A DNA stretch of 58,826 nucleotides from Akkermansia sp. (GTDB lineage: Bacteria > Verrucomicrobiota > Verrucomicrobiia > Verrucomicrobiales > Akkermansiaceae). The number at the start of each line of letters is the position of its first letter. The stretch's first letter is position 1. Position numbers and translations under genes: made by a program. A model generated the notes under the pieces. It had not been told where the DNA came from and ran no database searches. It saw nothing but the letters and a program-made list of their open reading frames with translations. The stretch covers positions 1 through 58,826 of the forward strand of contig JAUNRC010000008.1 in NCBI GenBank assembly GCA_030535875.1, written 5' to 3'. This document shows positions 16,419 to 24,904 of the stretch, piece after piece.

Positions 16419-16961
16419 TCAGTAATTCTGAGCCAGAATGGCAAAGTGTGCCTGCGGGTGGTCGCACACGGGGCAGACCTCGGGGGCTTTCTGACCGATG
16501 CAGATGTGACCGCAGTTCGCGCACTGCCAGATGGTGTCGCCTTCGCGGGAGAATACGATACCTTCTTCAATGTTGCTCAGTAGCTTGCGGTAACGCTCCT
16601 CGTGCTGCTTCTCGATGACGGCCACACCCTCCATCTTCTCGGCAATTTCGTCAAAGCCCTCAGCACGAGCCTCTTCGGCGAAAGTCTTGTACATGTCCGT
16701 CCATTCGTAGTTTTCGCCGGCAGCGGCATCTGCCAGATTGGTCATGGTATCGGGCATGCTGCCGCCATGAAGGTACTTGAACCACAGCTTGGCGTGCTCT
16801 TTTTCATTGTGTGCCGTCTCTTCGAAGATCTTGGAAATCTGTACATAGCCGTCTTTTTTTGCTCGGGAGGCGTAGTAGAGATATTTGGTGTGGGCCTGTG
16901 ACTCGCCGGCAAAGGCTGCTGCCAGATTGGCTTCGGTTTTGGTGCCTTTCAAATCTTTCAT
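16419..16961 (-). CDS. rbr: Rubrerythrin
   Basis: A 180-residue cytosolic peroxide-reducing non-haem di-iron protein of anaerobes. The ferritin-like domain carries the paired Glu motifs [31 protein letters not shown] and EKQHEERY. The C-terminal rubredoxin domain has two Cys pairs: [10 protein letters not shown] and [11 protein letters not shown]. The start [10 protein letters not shown] is preferred to an extension into the promoter. It is monocistronic with promoter TTGATT-17-TACATT and a strong terminator. This supports an anaerobic or microaerobic lifestyle. Confidence 0.96.
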   Translation of the reverse strand: MKDLKGTKTEANLAAAFAGESQAHTKYLYYASRAKKDGYVQISKIFEETAHNEKEHAKLWFKYLHGGSMPDTMTNLADAAAGENYEWTDMYKTFAEEARAEGFDEIAEKMEGVAVIEKQHEERYRKLLSNIEEGIVFSREGDTIWQCANCGHICIGQKAPEVCPVCDHPQAHFAILAQNY

Positions 16962-17010
16962 CGTTATGTGCTGTTGTATATGTTCTCCGCCTGCTCCGGC
17001 GGCTAGCGCT

Positions 17011-17039
17011 AATGTAGCACGGATGATGCGAAAAATCAA
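17011..17039 (-). promoter_or_regulatory. Rubrerythrin promoter
   Basis: Minus strand: -35 TTGATT (17034-17039), 17 bp, -10 TACATT (17011-17016). The leader contains a small CCGCC/GGCGG hairpin (16987-17002). Confidence 0.6.
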
Positions 17040-17081
17040 TCTTAAAATGGTTCCAGAATTGTTATGAGGAGGAAAATAAAA

Positions 17082-17108
17082 CGGCGCATCTCGCAGTGAG
17101 GCGCGCCG
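17082..17108 (-). terminator. Terminator of the kdsA-lpt operon
   Basis: CGGCGC / GCGCCG stem with an inner CTC/GAG pairing. TTTTATTTT follows on the minus strand. It lies about 35 bp after the lptB stop. Confidence 0.75.
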
Positions 17109-17141
17109 ATGGAAACGGAGGGGGGGATAATCGCTGAGTGA

Positions 17142-17879
17142 TTACATCTTGAAGTGCTCGCCGAGGTAGATTTTACGAGTCTTGGGGTCGTTGGCGATTT
17201 CGTCAGCCGAACCTTGCTTGATGACTTTACCTTCGAAGAGGATGTAGGCGCGGTCGACGATGCCGAGGGTCTCGCGGACGTTGTGGTCGGTAATGAGGAT
17301 GGAGAGGCCGTCCGTCTCGCGCAGGGAGGCAACGATGTGCTGAATGTCCTGCACGGCGATGGGGTCCACACCGGCAAAGGGTTCGTCGAGCATGAGCAGG
17401 CTGGGATTGCTGGCCAGAGCTCGGGCGATAGTCAGACGGCGTTTTTCACCACCGGAGAGCTGAATAGCCTGACTGTTGCGCAGTTTGGTGATGTTGAAGC
17501 GCTCGAGCAGCTCATTGGCCTTTTCTTTTTGCTGCTTGGAGGTGAGGTCCTTGCGGGTCTCGAGGATGGCCATCAGGTTGTCAATGACGGAGAGCTTGCG
17601 GAAAATGGATTCTTCCTGCGGCAGATAGCCCATGCCGAGGCGTGCACGCAGGTGCATGGGCAGGCCGGAGACATCTTTGCCGGCGAACATGACATTGCCG
17701 GCATCCGGGCGCACAAGGCCGGCAACCATGTAGAACGATGTCGTCTTGCCGGCACCGTTGGGCCCGAGCAGACCGACAATCTCGCCGGCGCGCACTTCCA
17801 GGCTTACGTTGTCAGCCACTTTGCGCTCGTTGTATGATTTGCACAGGCCGTTGGCTTTTAAGAGAATCTCACTGTCCAT
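17142..17879 (-). CDS. lptB: LPS export ABC transporter ATP-binding protein LptB
   Basis: This 245-residue ATPase powers LPS extraction from the inner membrane with LptFG/LptC. Walker A GPNGAGKTT, Q-loop LPQEESIFRKL, signature LSGGEKRR, Walker B LLMLDEPFAGVD and the switch His in LITDHNVRE are all present. LptB hallmarks include the FRKLSV stretch and the short C-terminal extension ending KIYLGEHFKM. It is the last gene of an operon with lptC- and lptA-like genes and kdsA. lptF/lptG are not in the window. Confidence 0.95.
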   Translation of the reverse strand: MDSEILLKANGLCKSYNERKVADNVSLEVRAGEIVGLLGPNGAGKTTSFYMVAGLVRPDAGNVMFAGKDVSGLPMHLRARLGMGYLPQEESIFRKLSVIDNLMAILETRKDLTSKQQKEKANELLERFNITKLRNSQAIQLSGGEKRRLTIARALASNPSLLMLDEPFAGVDPIAVQDIQHIVASLRETDGLSILITDHNVRETLGIVDRAYILFEGKVIKQGSADEIANDPKTRKIYLGEHFKM

Positions 17880-17884
17880 AAAAG

Positions 17885-20227
17885 TTATTGTTTCTTCGTC
17901 TTATTCTGTTCAATCTGCTCGTGAATGCGGGTGGCGGCGGTATTGTGCTTCTCGCCGCTGATGCGGGCATTGTTCTTCTTATCCACTACAACCATAGCAC
18001 CCTTTCCGGAGGCGGTATGAGTGTTGTAGGCATCCTGCAGCACCACGCTGCTGCCGGTGAGCACCTTGTTGCCCGAGGCTCCGTCGATGGTGAGTTTATC
18101 GCCCATTGCTCTCATCAGGCGGCCGGTATTGTCCTTGCCGGCAATGGCTACGTTGCCCATGGCTGTGGCTGCACGTATGCCGCCAAGTTCATGCCCGGAG
18201 GGGCTGTCCGGCAGCATGTCCACATGGATGGGACCTGTACATTGGATGGAGGCTCGTGCTGTTTGCATGGTGCCGCCTTTGGCCGTATCGGCATGCTTCA
18301 AACCGTCATAATTGAAAACGAGGTGCGGGTAGCGCTCGATGAGGGGCTTGTTTTTCGCGGCCGGGCCGGGAGCGAGTGTCAGGTGGAGTACGCCGCGCGA
18401 GGTCAGGATGCCGCTCTCGGATGTCATGCGGGAGCCGGGACCCATCTCGAGTTTGCCGCTCTCGCGGATGAGGGTAAGGTAATCGGAGCAGGTGGCCTTG
18501 GTCGGAACTTTTTTGCCTGGCAGAATGGCCAGTACTTTATCGCCCTTCATGGTGATGTCGCCATTGGGGGCCAGATAGAGGGTGGAGCGTCCTTCGTCGG
18601 CCGCGGCTGACAGGCGGTGGCCGTTGTGGCGGACGTCGGTTTCTTTACCGGCTTCGGAGGTAAAGGTGGCCTCGGCGGTGAGGAAGTTCAGGTGAGCATC
18701 ATCAGCGATGAGGGTAAGCCCCGGTTCGTTTATCGTGTCGGTATAGTGTACCTCCAGTCCGCCCGTAGCTCGTACTTCGGCTATATCATCGTAGCCGGCA
18801 ATGGCGAGGTTGAGCATACCTGTCTTTTCCCGCTCAGGTACTTTGGGGGTAGCAGCTGCTTGCAGAAGAATATCGACTCGGCCGCCGGCACGGATGTTGC
18901 TGAGTTCATCCTGCGCTTGCAGTCCGTTGGGCAGCGTGACGGTGTGGGTGGCGGCTGTAAAGGTGATTTCGCCGGAGGTAGTGAAGGTGCCGACAAGCGG
19001 AGCTGCGGCTTTATCGGGTGCGGGGCGGTTATAGATGCCGTTGATGGTTTCGCCGCGCAGGGTGATATCGCCGTTTTCCGCCAAGTGCAGCAGGCCGTCG
19101 GTGCTGAGCTTCTGTTGTCCGTAGGTGAGGGTGGTGGAGGGACCGGAGATGGTGGTGTCGCCCGTGGTGCCGTCGTAGGTGAGTTTATCGCCCAGAATTT
19201 CGGAGGCCGGCTTGTCGTCGTCGGCTTGGCGGCAAACTTTGACCTTGCCGCTGGCTGTTGCTCCGATGACTCCCAGCACGCGTATGCCGGTGAACTGAGG
19301 CATGAAGCTGCTCTTCTTTTCCGGGCTTTCTTCGACATCAAGTGTGATGGTCAGTAGTTCTTCGCTGTGGAGGGTGCTGTCTGAAGTGGCGAGGTCGGTG
19401 GGACCACGGAAGTAGAGTTTGTGACTTTCGCCATGGTAGTAGGCGCAGCCGTTTTCGTTGCGCACGGTACAGGGTTTGCCCTCTTTATCCGTCCATTTTA
19501 TGTCGATGACGGCTCCGGTGATGAGGATGTCGCCATTCGTGTCGGCCAGAACGGAGGCAAGGGTGCCGCTGCCGCTGGTGAGGGTCATGCGGTTTTCTTC
19601 GCGAACGAATTGCAGCGTATCGCCGTTGTCAGTGCCTGCCTCGACGTATGCCAGATTGCGGGCAGCATTGACGATGGTGGTGGCGGCCTCGATGAGAAGC
19701 GGCTGTGCCGGAGTGGTTGCCGAGGTTTCGGTCGAGGGGGCTGCCGTTGCGGAACTTGTTTCCGCCTCTACTTCGGATGTCGGTTCCGGTGCGGCGGTTG
19801 TGGTGTTTTCTTCGCTGTCGGGGCGGGCTGTGGGCTTGACCGAAGATTTGCCTTTATCGATGGTCTTTTGCGGGAACTGGATGTAGAGACGATCGCGGCA
19901 GCGCATGTGCAGGCGCATGTCCGTCACTCGTACGTTGTTGATGTAGGCCAGTCGTGAGTTGTCGGAGTCGAACAACATGCCGCTGTCCGCTACGGCCACA
20001 GTCTCGGTGCCTTGCTGTTCGGGCAGGGTGGTGTCCGGGTTCTCCGGGGCCGCAGGAATTTCTCCTATCAGGGCTTTGATGGCATCGTCCGCTCCCTGTC
20101 GGTTGTTCTGCATGAATTGCAGGGTAGCTTGTCGCTCCTGAATGGCTTTTTCGAGAAAATCAATGCCCTCCGCTCCGCAATGCAGGGTGGAGGCTGAGAG
20201 AATCAGAACGGCAGACAGCGGTTTCAT
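17885..20227 (-). CDS. lptA: Giant LptA/OstA-like periplasmic LPS transport protein
   Basis: A 780-residue exported protein (signal peptide about 1-19) between lptC and lptB, where lptA belongs. LptA is normally about 180 residues; this is four times longer. Beta-rich units recur. NGDI followed by G appears at 231-238 (NGDILITG), 385-392 (NGDITLRG) and 555-562 (NGDITMKG). GDKLTYDG at 346-353 is repeated as GDKLTIDG at 709-716. Residues 120-180 are a Thr/Ala/Pro/Glu-rich linker. The repeats suggest several fused OstA jellyroll modules, i.e. a covalently linked version of the LptA filament that bridges the membranes. Role in LPS transport is inferred from position and fold pattern. Its ATG overlaps the lptC stop. 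Confidence 0.75.
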   Translation of the reverse strand: MKPLSAVLILSASTLHCGAEGIDFLEKAIQERQATLQFMQNNRQGADDAIKALIGEIPAAPENPDTTLPEQQGTETVAVADSGMLFDSDNSRLAYINNVRVTDMRLHMRCRDRLYIQFPQKTIDKGKSSVKPTARPDSEENTTTAAPEPTSEVEAETSSATAAPSTETSATTPAQPLLIEAATTIVNAARNLAYVEAGTDNGDTLQFVREENRMTLTSGSGTLASVLADTNGDILITGAVIDIKWTDKEGKPCTVRNENGCAYYHGESHKLYFRGPTDLATSDSTLHSEELLTITLDVEESPEKKSSFMPQFTGIRVLGVIGATASGKVKVCRQADDDKPASEILGDKLTYDGTTGDTTISGPSTTLTYGQQKLSTDGLLHLAENGDITLRGETINGIYNRPAPDKAAAPLVGTFTTSGEITFTAATHTVTLPNGLQAQDELSNIRAGGRVDILLQAAATPKVPEREKTGMLNLAIAGYDDIAEVRATGGLEVHYTDTINEPGLTLIADDAHLNFLTAEATFTSEAGKETDVRHNGHRLSAAADEGRSTLYLAPNGDITMKGDKVLAILPGKKVPTKATCSDYLTLIRESGKLEMGPGSRMTSESGILTSRGVLHLTLAPGPAAKNKPLIERYPHLVFNYDGLKHADTAKGGTMQTARASIQCTGPIHVDMLPDSPSGHELGGIRAATAMGNVAIAGKDNTGRLMRAMGDKLTIDGASGNKVLTGSSVVLQDAYNTHTASGKGAMVVVDKKNNARISGEKHNTAATRIHEQIEQNKTKKQ

Positions 20228-20706
20228 TGACCCTTGGGCTTCTTGTTAAGTGCTGCGTTTTTGACGGTAGTGTGAACCGCTCCGCGAAGAAAACCGACGT
20301 TGGTGGCGGTGCTGAATGTCACGCCCGTCCCTTTGGCGGTAAAGCTGGTGCTGTCGACCTCCGTAGTGGTGGTCGACTTTACCATTTTGTCGCGGAAGCT
20401 GTAGTCTGCCTTTTGGCAGTTGACTTTGGTGAGCTCGCCGTTCTCAGCGTAGAGGTTGGCTCGGATGGTGGTAAAGGCAAGGTCCGAGCGCGTGAGAATC
20501 TCCATCAGATCAGCCATGATGAGAGCCGTGACCCGGTGCTTTTCGTAGCGGGGGAGGGATATGCCTTTAATTTTGCTGCCCGGGGGGAGTAGTTGCAGGC
20601 CGGGAAATTCGTTGCCGGCAACATCATCCGCCGGGACCTTCCCCCATGCGGCGGGGGAGGTCATCAGCAGAGCAAGTGTGCAGAGAATGGCGGCGCGGTG
20701 CTTCAT
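20224..20706 (-). CDS. LptC-like exported protein
   Basis: A 160-residue protein with a signal peptide (MKHRAAILCTLALLMTSPAAWG). The mature part reads LPPGSKIKGISLPRYEKHRV, then LTRSDLAFTTIRANLYAENG, then ADYSFRDKMVKSTT and FTAKGTGVTFSTATNVGFLRG. This follows the LptC/YrbK logic: a 'lp-x-y' entry, a strand-rich body, a 'g-x-g-x-x-f' end and a final hydrophobic 'G-x-v-x-t'. It sits between kdsA (TGATG overlap) and the lptA-like gene (ATGA overlap), an LPS operon. LptC would pass LPS from LptFG to LptA. It has a cleavable-looking signal rather than a classical anchor. Assignment rests mainly on context. Confidence 0.6.
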   Translation of the reverse strand: MKHRAAILCTLALLMTSPAAWGKVPADDVAGNEFPGLQLLPPGSKIKGISLPRYEKHRVTALIMADLMEILTRSDLAFTTIRANLYAENGELTKVNCQKADYSFRDKMVKSTTTTEVDSTSFTAKGTGVTFSTATNVGFLRGAVHTTVKNAALNKKPKGQ

Positions 20707-21524
20707 CAGCCCATCTGGTCGTAAGCCTTGCGAACGAGCTGCATGTTGGTGAGGATGCGCTCAAGGTCGTCCAGACGTACCTGATTGGGGCCGTCAGACA
20801 TGGCGTTGTCGGGGTCGCTGTGTACCTCCATGAATACGCCGTCGATACCGGCTGCCATGGCGGCATTGGCCAGTACGGGAGCAAGGTCGCGGTCGCCGCC
20901 GGTAGCACCTCCCAGACCTCCGGGACGCTGTACGGAGTGGGTGGCATCGAACACGACGGGGCAGCCGAATTGGCGCATCCAGTACAGGCCGCGCATGTCA
21001 ACTACCAGATTGTTGTACCCGAAGGTGGTGCCGCGCTCGCAGAGCATGTACTTATCGCAACCGAAAGCCTGCATTTTCTCGCAGATGTTCTTGCAGTCCC
21101 AAGGGGCAAGGAACTGACCCTTTTTAATGTTGACGGGACGACCGGTCTTGGCACAGGCCTCGAGCAGGTCGCTCTGGCGGCAGAGGAATGCCGGGATTTG
21201 CAGCAGGTCAACGTACTGGGCAGCGTATTCTGCCTGCTCCTCGGTGTGAACATCTGTTACAACGGGGATTTGAAGTTCCTTGCCGATTTCGGAGAGGATG
21301 CGGCAGCCTTCGGCGATGCCGAGGCCACGGAAGCTCTTGACATTGGTGCGATTAGCCTTGTCGTACGAGGCTTTGAAGATAAAGGGTACGCCCAGCTTGG
21401 TGCATATCTCTTTAATGCTGCGTGCCATCTGCCAGGCAAAATCTTCATTTTCGAGAGAGCAGGGCCCGAGCAGATAGAAGGGAGCCTTGCCGCCGATTTC
21501 TACGTTTTGAATGTTGAAGGACAT
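20706..21524 (-). CDS. kdsA: 3-deoxy-8-phosphooctulonate synthase
   Basis: KdsA condenses PEP and D-arabinose-5-phosphate to KDO-8-phosphate for the LPS inner core. The 272-residue chain shows GPCSLENEDFAWQMA, FKASYDKANRTN, FRGLGIAEGCRIL, PVVTDVHT, LQIPAFLCRQ, KKGQFLAPWDCKN, DATHSVQRPGG and a C-terminal FMEVHSDPDNAMSDG, the full set of KdsA motifs. It leads the kdsA-lptC-lptA-lptB operon with its own promoter (TTGACT-17-CATAAT). Confidence 0.97.
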   Translation of the reverse strand: MSFNIQNVEIGGKAPFYLLGPCSLENEDFAWQMARSIKEICTKLGVPFIFKASYDKANRTNVKSFRGLGIAEGCRILSEIGKELQIPVVTDVHTEEQAEYAAQYVDLLQIPAFLCRQSDLLEACAKTGRPVNIKKGQFLAPWDCKNICEKMQAFGCDKYMLCERGTTFGYNNLVVDMRGLYWMRQFGCPVVFDATHSVQRPGGLGGATGGDRDLAPVLANAAMAAGIDGVFMEVHSDPDNAMSDGPNQVRLDDLERILTNMQLVRKAYDQMG

Positions 21525-21553
21525 GAGTAAGTTTGTACGTTTATGATGGTGGT

Positions 21554-21582
21554 ATTATGCCGTATATCCGGTAGGAAGTCAA
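21554..21582 (-). promoter_or_regulatory. kdsA-lpt operon promoter
   Basis: Minus strand: -35 TTGACT (21577-21582), 17 bp, -10 CATAAT (21554-21559). Leader about 25-30 nt. Confidence 0.65.
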
Positions 21583-21636
21583 TGAGATTTCGCTTTTCCC
21601 TGCGGCTTTTTCGCGAAAAAGCGGGCTTGCGCCTTG

Positions 21637-22395
21637 TCAGGTGAGCAGCAGAAGCCGTACTGGGTTGTAGAGGAAGGCGCGGAGTGAGGCTGCGATGCGG
21701 TTTGCCTCCTGCTCCGGCATGGTGGCGGAGACGTAGAATGTATAGGAGAGGGTGTTCTTGTAGGAGGCATCGCCGCCGGCGCGGATGGCATCTTTTTCTC
21801 TGCTTCCGCGGGCGAGCATGGCGAAGGTGGGGCGGTGGCCGGGTGCCAGTTGCGCTGCAACCTGTTCGCGGGAGGTGTGAGCATCGCAGATGATGATGTG
21901 AGGGCTGAAGTCTGCGGGGATGGGTGTGGGGCGACTTGTCTCGCGCGCGATGCGGTAGATGTTCTTGCCTGCGACATCTTTAATGGCGGTGAGTTGCTGC
22001 CCGTTGTGCTCGAAGAGCATGATGTCGATTTTTTCGGGGGACGGTGCGCTGTTGTTGCTTGTGCAGCAGGCTTTGACAACGGCGCGGATGATGTAATCGA
22101 AGAGGGAATAGCGATTTTCCAGCAACTTTTCGCATTGCACGGCGATGGGCATGCTGATATCAGCCAGGGCACTCATGTTGACCTCATCGTCGTAAATGTA
22201 ATAGCCGTCTTTCGGCTCGCGCGTGGGAGGGATGGCAAAATCTGCCAACGTGGTTTCGCGGCGTCGGGCGGAGGGCTGACCGGGGTTGAGAACATCCGTC
22301 GCCATGATGCGTCCGCGCGGGCCGCTGCCGGTGAGGGTGGCGGGGTTAATGCCTTTGGCGGCACATAATTTGGCTGCGAGGGGGGATATGAGCAT
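21637..22395 (-). CDS. Degenerate E2-like protein (E3-binding domain plus inactive acyltransferase fold)
   Basis: Residues 3-36 (ISPLAAKLCAAKGINPATL, then GSGPRGRIMATDV) are a clear peripheral-subunit-binding domain of 2-oxoacid dehydrogenase E2 subunits. The rest (about 75-252) follows the E2 catalytic fold, with VNMSALADISMPI, SLFDYIIRAVVKACCTSN, IDIMLFEHNGQ, a strand TLSYTFYVSATMP and the terminal helix ASLRAFLYNPVRLLL. The catalytic His-x-x-x-Asp-Gly near the C terminus is absent, and there is no N-terminal lipoyl domain. No E1 or E3 gene is nearby. It cannot be a normal acyltransferase; a scaffold or decoy role is speculative. It lies downstream of nagA on the same strand. Confidence 0.7.
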   Translation of the reverse strand: MLISPLAAKLCAAKGINPATLTGSGPRGRIMATDVLNPGQPSARRRETTLADFAIPPTREPKDGYYIYDDEVNMSALADISMPIAVQCEKLLENRYSLFDYIIRAVVKACCTSNNSAPSPEKIDIMLFEHNGQQLTAIKDVAGKNIYRIARETSRPTPIPADFSPHIIICDAHTSREQVAAQLAPGHRPTFAMLARGSREKDAIRAGGDASYKNTLSYTFYVSATMPEQEANRIAASLRAFLYNPVRLLLLT

Positions 22396-22421
22396 GCTTG
22401 TCGGTCAGGTAGGGAAGTGAG

Positions 22422-22449
22422 GCATGCCCCGCCGGGTGGCGGGGCATGC
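22422..22449. terminator. Strong hairpin after nagA
   Basis: 12-bp perfect stem GCATGCCCCGCC/GGCGGGGCATGC with loop GGGT, 13 bp past the nagA stop. There is no U-run, so termination may be partial and the E2-like gene could still be reached. Confidence 0.6.
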
Positions 22450-22462
22450 AGGGTGATGCGGA

Positions 22463-23605
22463 TTAGGCCGTGTAACGAACTTCACCGTCGATGATGGTCA
22501 TAACGGTGTCGTACTCAGCATCGAGGAGTACGAGGTCGGCGGTGTAGCCGGGGGCTACCTTGCCCAAGTCGTACAGGCCGAGGGACTGAGCGGCGTTCCA
22601 GGAGGTGGCTTTCACCAGTTCGCTGAGGGGCTTGCCGGTAATCTCCTGTACGTTCTTGAGGCCCTTGGCAAAGCGCAGGGTCGAGCCGGCGAGGTTGCCG
22701 CTCTCGAGGCGTGCTACGCCGCCTTTCACAATGATGGGCAGCCCACCGAGCTGTCCGGGGCCGTCGGGCATCCAAGAGCAGGCAAGGGAGTCCGTAATCA
22801 TAATCATCTGCGAGATGTCCTTGTTGGTGAAGGTAAGGTTGAGCATGTCTTCACACAGGTGAATCTTGTCGCAGATAATCTCAATCTTTATGTCCTTGTC
22901 GAGCATGCCGGCACCAACAAGACCGATTTCGCGGTGGTGCTGGGGGCTCATCTGGTTGCAGAAGTGAGTGAGGTGCTTGAGGCCTGCTGCCTTAGCCTTC
23001 TTGAAGTCGGCATAACCGGCGGCGGAGTGGCCGGCAGAGCAGGTGATGCCGATGGCGCTCGCCTTGGCAATGAAGTCTACGGCACCGGGCATCTCAGGAG
23101 CCATGGAGATGTAGAGGACGGGGTAGATGTCGTTGAGCATGCTGACTTCCTCAAAGTCGGCAGGACGTACGAAAGCAGGGTTCTGAGCACCGCACTGCTT
23201 GGGGTTGATGTAGGGCCCTTCAAGGTGTACACCGGGAGTCTTGGAGCCGTTCGGGGACTCAGCGTACTCCTTCACGACGCGGCATACATCTGCCAGGGTG
23301 TTCGTGCCCAGAGTCAGGGTGGTGGGCAGCCAAGTGGTCACACCTTCCTTCATCTTGCAGTCAGCAATGGTACGAATGCTCTCCACCTTGCAATCGCAAG
23401 TGTCGCAGCCACCGGCACCGTGGGAATGGATGTCGATGAAGCCGGGCATGAGCATGTTGCCGGCAGCGTCGATTGTCTTGTCGGCCTCGGCGGTTTCGCC
23501 GGGCATGAGGACAGCAGCAATCTTAGTGCCGTCGATGAGCACGGAGCCTCCGGCAATATCGATGCCGGGGGAGATGATGCGGGCATTTGTAATGAGCGTT
23601 TTCAT
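22463..23605 (-). CDS. nagA: N-acetylglucosamine-6-phosphate deacetylase
   Basis: NagA removes acetate from GlcNAc-6-P, feeding amino sugar from mucin or peptidoglycan into glycolysis. At 380 residues it has the amidohydrolase entry MLMPGFIDIHSHGAGGCDTCD. HLEGPYINPKQCGAQN carries a metal-binding Glu, SAGHSAAGY and LTHFCNQMSP carry His ligands, and MITDSLACSWMPDGPGQLGG carries the catalytic Asp. No nagB or sugar PTS is adjacent. The leader of about 50 nt contains a 7-bp hairpin (23625-23644). Confidence 0.95.
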   Translation of the reverse strand: MKTLITNARIISPGIDIAGGSVLIDGTKIAAVLMPGETAEADKTIDAAGNMLMPGFIDIHSHGAGGCDTCDCKVESIRTIADCKMKEGVTTWLPTTLTLGTNTLADVCRVVKEYAESPNGSKTPGVHLEGPYINPKQCGAQNPAFVRPADFEEVSMLNDIYPVLYISMAPEMPGAVDFIAKASAIGITCSAGHSAAGYADFKKAKAAGLKHLTHFCNQMSPQHHREIGLVGAGMLDKDIKIEIICDKIHLCEDMLNLTFTNKDISQMIMITDSLACSWMPDGPGQLGGLPIIVKGGVARLESGNLAGSTLRFAKGLKNVQEITGKPLSELVKATSWNAAQSLGLYDLGKVAPGYTADLVLLDAEYDTVMTIIDGEVRYTA

Positions 23606-23624
23606 GATGTGTGTATAGAGCTTG

Positions 23625-23644
23625 GGGTGCGGATGGGCGCACCC
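23625..23644 (-). promoter_or_regulatory. Hairpin in the nagA 5' leader
   Basis: GGGTGCG/CGCACCC, 7-bp perfect stem, 6-nt loop, between the nagA promoter and ATG. Possible mRNA stabiliser or regulatory element; no known riboswitch fits. Confidence 0.4.
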
Positions 23645-23658
23645 TGTTTTCTGCCTCT

Positions 23659-23687
23659 ATTCTACCTGCAAGCAGGCTGCGTGGCAA
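23659..23687 (-). promoter_or_regulatory. nagA promoter
   Basis: Minus strand: -35 TTGCCA (23682-23687), 17 bp with CCTGCTTGCAGG, -10 TAGAAT (23659-23664). Confidence 0.55.
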
Positions 23688-23747
23688 GTTAAAAAGAGGT
23701 CAGAGTGGCAAAAAAACAAGTCTGCCCTGCGGAGTGAGGGGGGTGGG

Positions 23748-24806
23748 TCAGTGCTCCAGCAGTCTGCGTTGCCAGTTCATGAGGTGCTGCATGCCCTTGT
23801 TGTAGTCGGAGGCTATGCTCTCGAGCTGGCTGCGGGTGGCAATGATGCAGGGCTCAAGGTCGAGGGTTTCGGCAACGGCGTTGCGGCGTTTTTGCCAATA
23901 TTCAAGCCTTGTTTCAAATTCGGGGTCCGTCTCGTGCCGTACCTTTTTGGGCGGGCGAGGGTAGTCATCTTCATCCAGCAGGTGAAAACGCTCGACGGCT
24001 TTGCGGAAACGTGCCGCGCGGTGGGTGTGGAAGTGGTGCGGCGGGAATACACTGCGGAACTCTTGCAGAGCGTAGCTCCAGCGGATGAGTTCGTCGTTGC
24101 TGCAAACCATGAAAGCGGGGCGGTCCCAGAGGGCGGCCTCGTCATTGCGCCAGTTCCAAAGTTCGCGCAGGGCAGCCAGTCCGCGAGGCTCGAGGTTGCC
24201 GCAACCTTTGATTCGCCAAGGGTCGGTTCCGGCGGCTAAGTGGCGCTCACGCCCTTTCTGCATTTGCAATTCACAGCTTTCGATGAACCAGTCGTAACGT
24301 CCGACTTTTTGCAGACGTTCCACGAGGATGTCGGCCATGCCGAGCATGTACTTGACGTCGCCCTGAGCGTATTCTTTCATATCGTCGCTCATGGGGCGCT
24401 TACCCCAGTCGGCTTTCTGGTTTTTTTTGCTCAGGGCAATGCCGAAGAAATGTTCCACGAGGGCGGCCAGTCCGAATTGGCGGAATCCCAGCAGGCGCGC
24501 TGCTATCTGGGTGTCGAGGATGAGGCGGGGCAGGGTGCCGAAGGCATTTTGCAGGAGGTTCATGTCGTAATCGGCTCCGTGCATCCAGATGTCCGTACTC
24601 TCCATCCAGAGGGAGAAATGGCGCAGATCTTCGATGGCGAGGGGGTCGATGATGGCGACTCCCTGTTCATCCGCATACTGGATGAGGCAGAGTTTTTCGT
24701 GGTGACGGTGCATGCTGTCGGCCTCGAGGTCGAGTACCGTGCGACCTGCCGGTTGGGTCATGGCGCGCTGCTTCCATTCGTACAATGCCTGAGAGTCAGT
24801 TATCAT
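23748..24806 (-). CDS. rnd: Ribonuclease D-like 3'-5' exonuclease
   Basis: The DEDDy exonuclease core is visible: VLDLEADSMH (Asp26, Glu28), WMHGADYDMNLL (Asp), and YAQGDVKYML (Tyr and Asp). RNase D trims 3' ends of tRNA precursors and other structured RNAs. The C-terminal third (about 210-352) holds an HRDC-like helical region and a charged tail. Length 352 is near the family size. The gene is monocistronic; the -10 element TAGCAT lies 9 nt before the ATG. It diverges from the gamma-carbonic anhydrase-like gene. Confidence 0.9.
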   Translation of the reverse strand: MITDSQALYEWKQRAMTQPAGRTVLDLEADSMHRHHEKLCLIQYADEQGVAIIDPLAIEDLRHFSLWMESTDIWMHGADYDMNLLQNAFGTLPRLILDTQIAARLLGFRQFGLAALVEHFFGIALSKKNQKADWGKRPMSDDMKEYAQGDVKYMLGMADILVERLQKVGRYDWFIESCELQMQKGRERHLAAGTDPWRIKGCGNLEPRGLAALRELWNWRNDEAALWDRPAFMVCSNDELIRWSYALQEFRSVFPPHHFHTHRAARFRKAVERFHLLDEDDYPRPPKKVRHETDPEFETRLEYWQKRRNAVAETLDLEPCIIATRSQLESIASDYNKGMQHLMNWQRRLLEH

Positions 24807-24815
24807 GAGCGCGGC

Positions 24816-24844
24816 ATGCTATCATATTTACGGATAAAATGCAA
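24816..24844 (-). promoter_or_regulatory. rnd promoter, near-leaderless
   Basis: Minus strand: -35 TTGCAT (24839-24844), 17 bp, -10 TAGCAT (24816-24821), 9 nt to ATG. Confidence 0.6.
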
Positions 24845-24869
24845 GCGTAAATAAAATGCACGATTGCTC

Positions 24870-24898
24870 TTGTTGCTTTTGTTCCTTTGTGTTATAGT
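24870..24898 (+). promoter_or_regulatory. Promoter of the gamma-carbonic anhydrase-like gene, leaderless
   Basis: -35 TTGTTG (24870-24875), 17 bp, -10 TATAGT (24893-24898), exactly 6 nt to ATG at 24905. Confidence 0.6.
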
Positions 24899-24904
24899 TC
24901 GCTT

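Noticed and set aside
22395..23605. E2-like gene as part of a full pyruvate/2-oxoglutarate dehydrogenase operon
   Set aside because: No E1 or E3 genes nearby; the neighbour is nagA.
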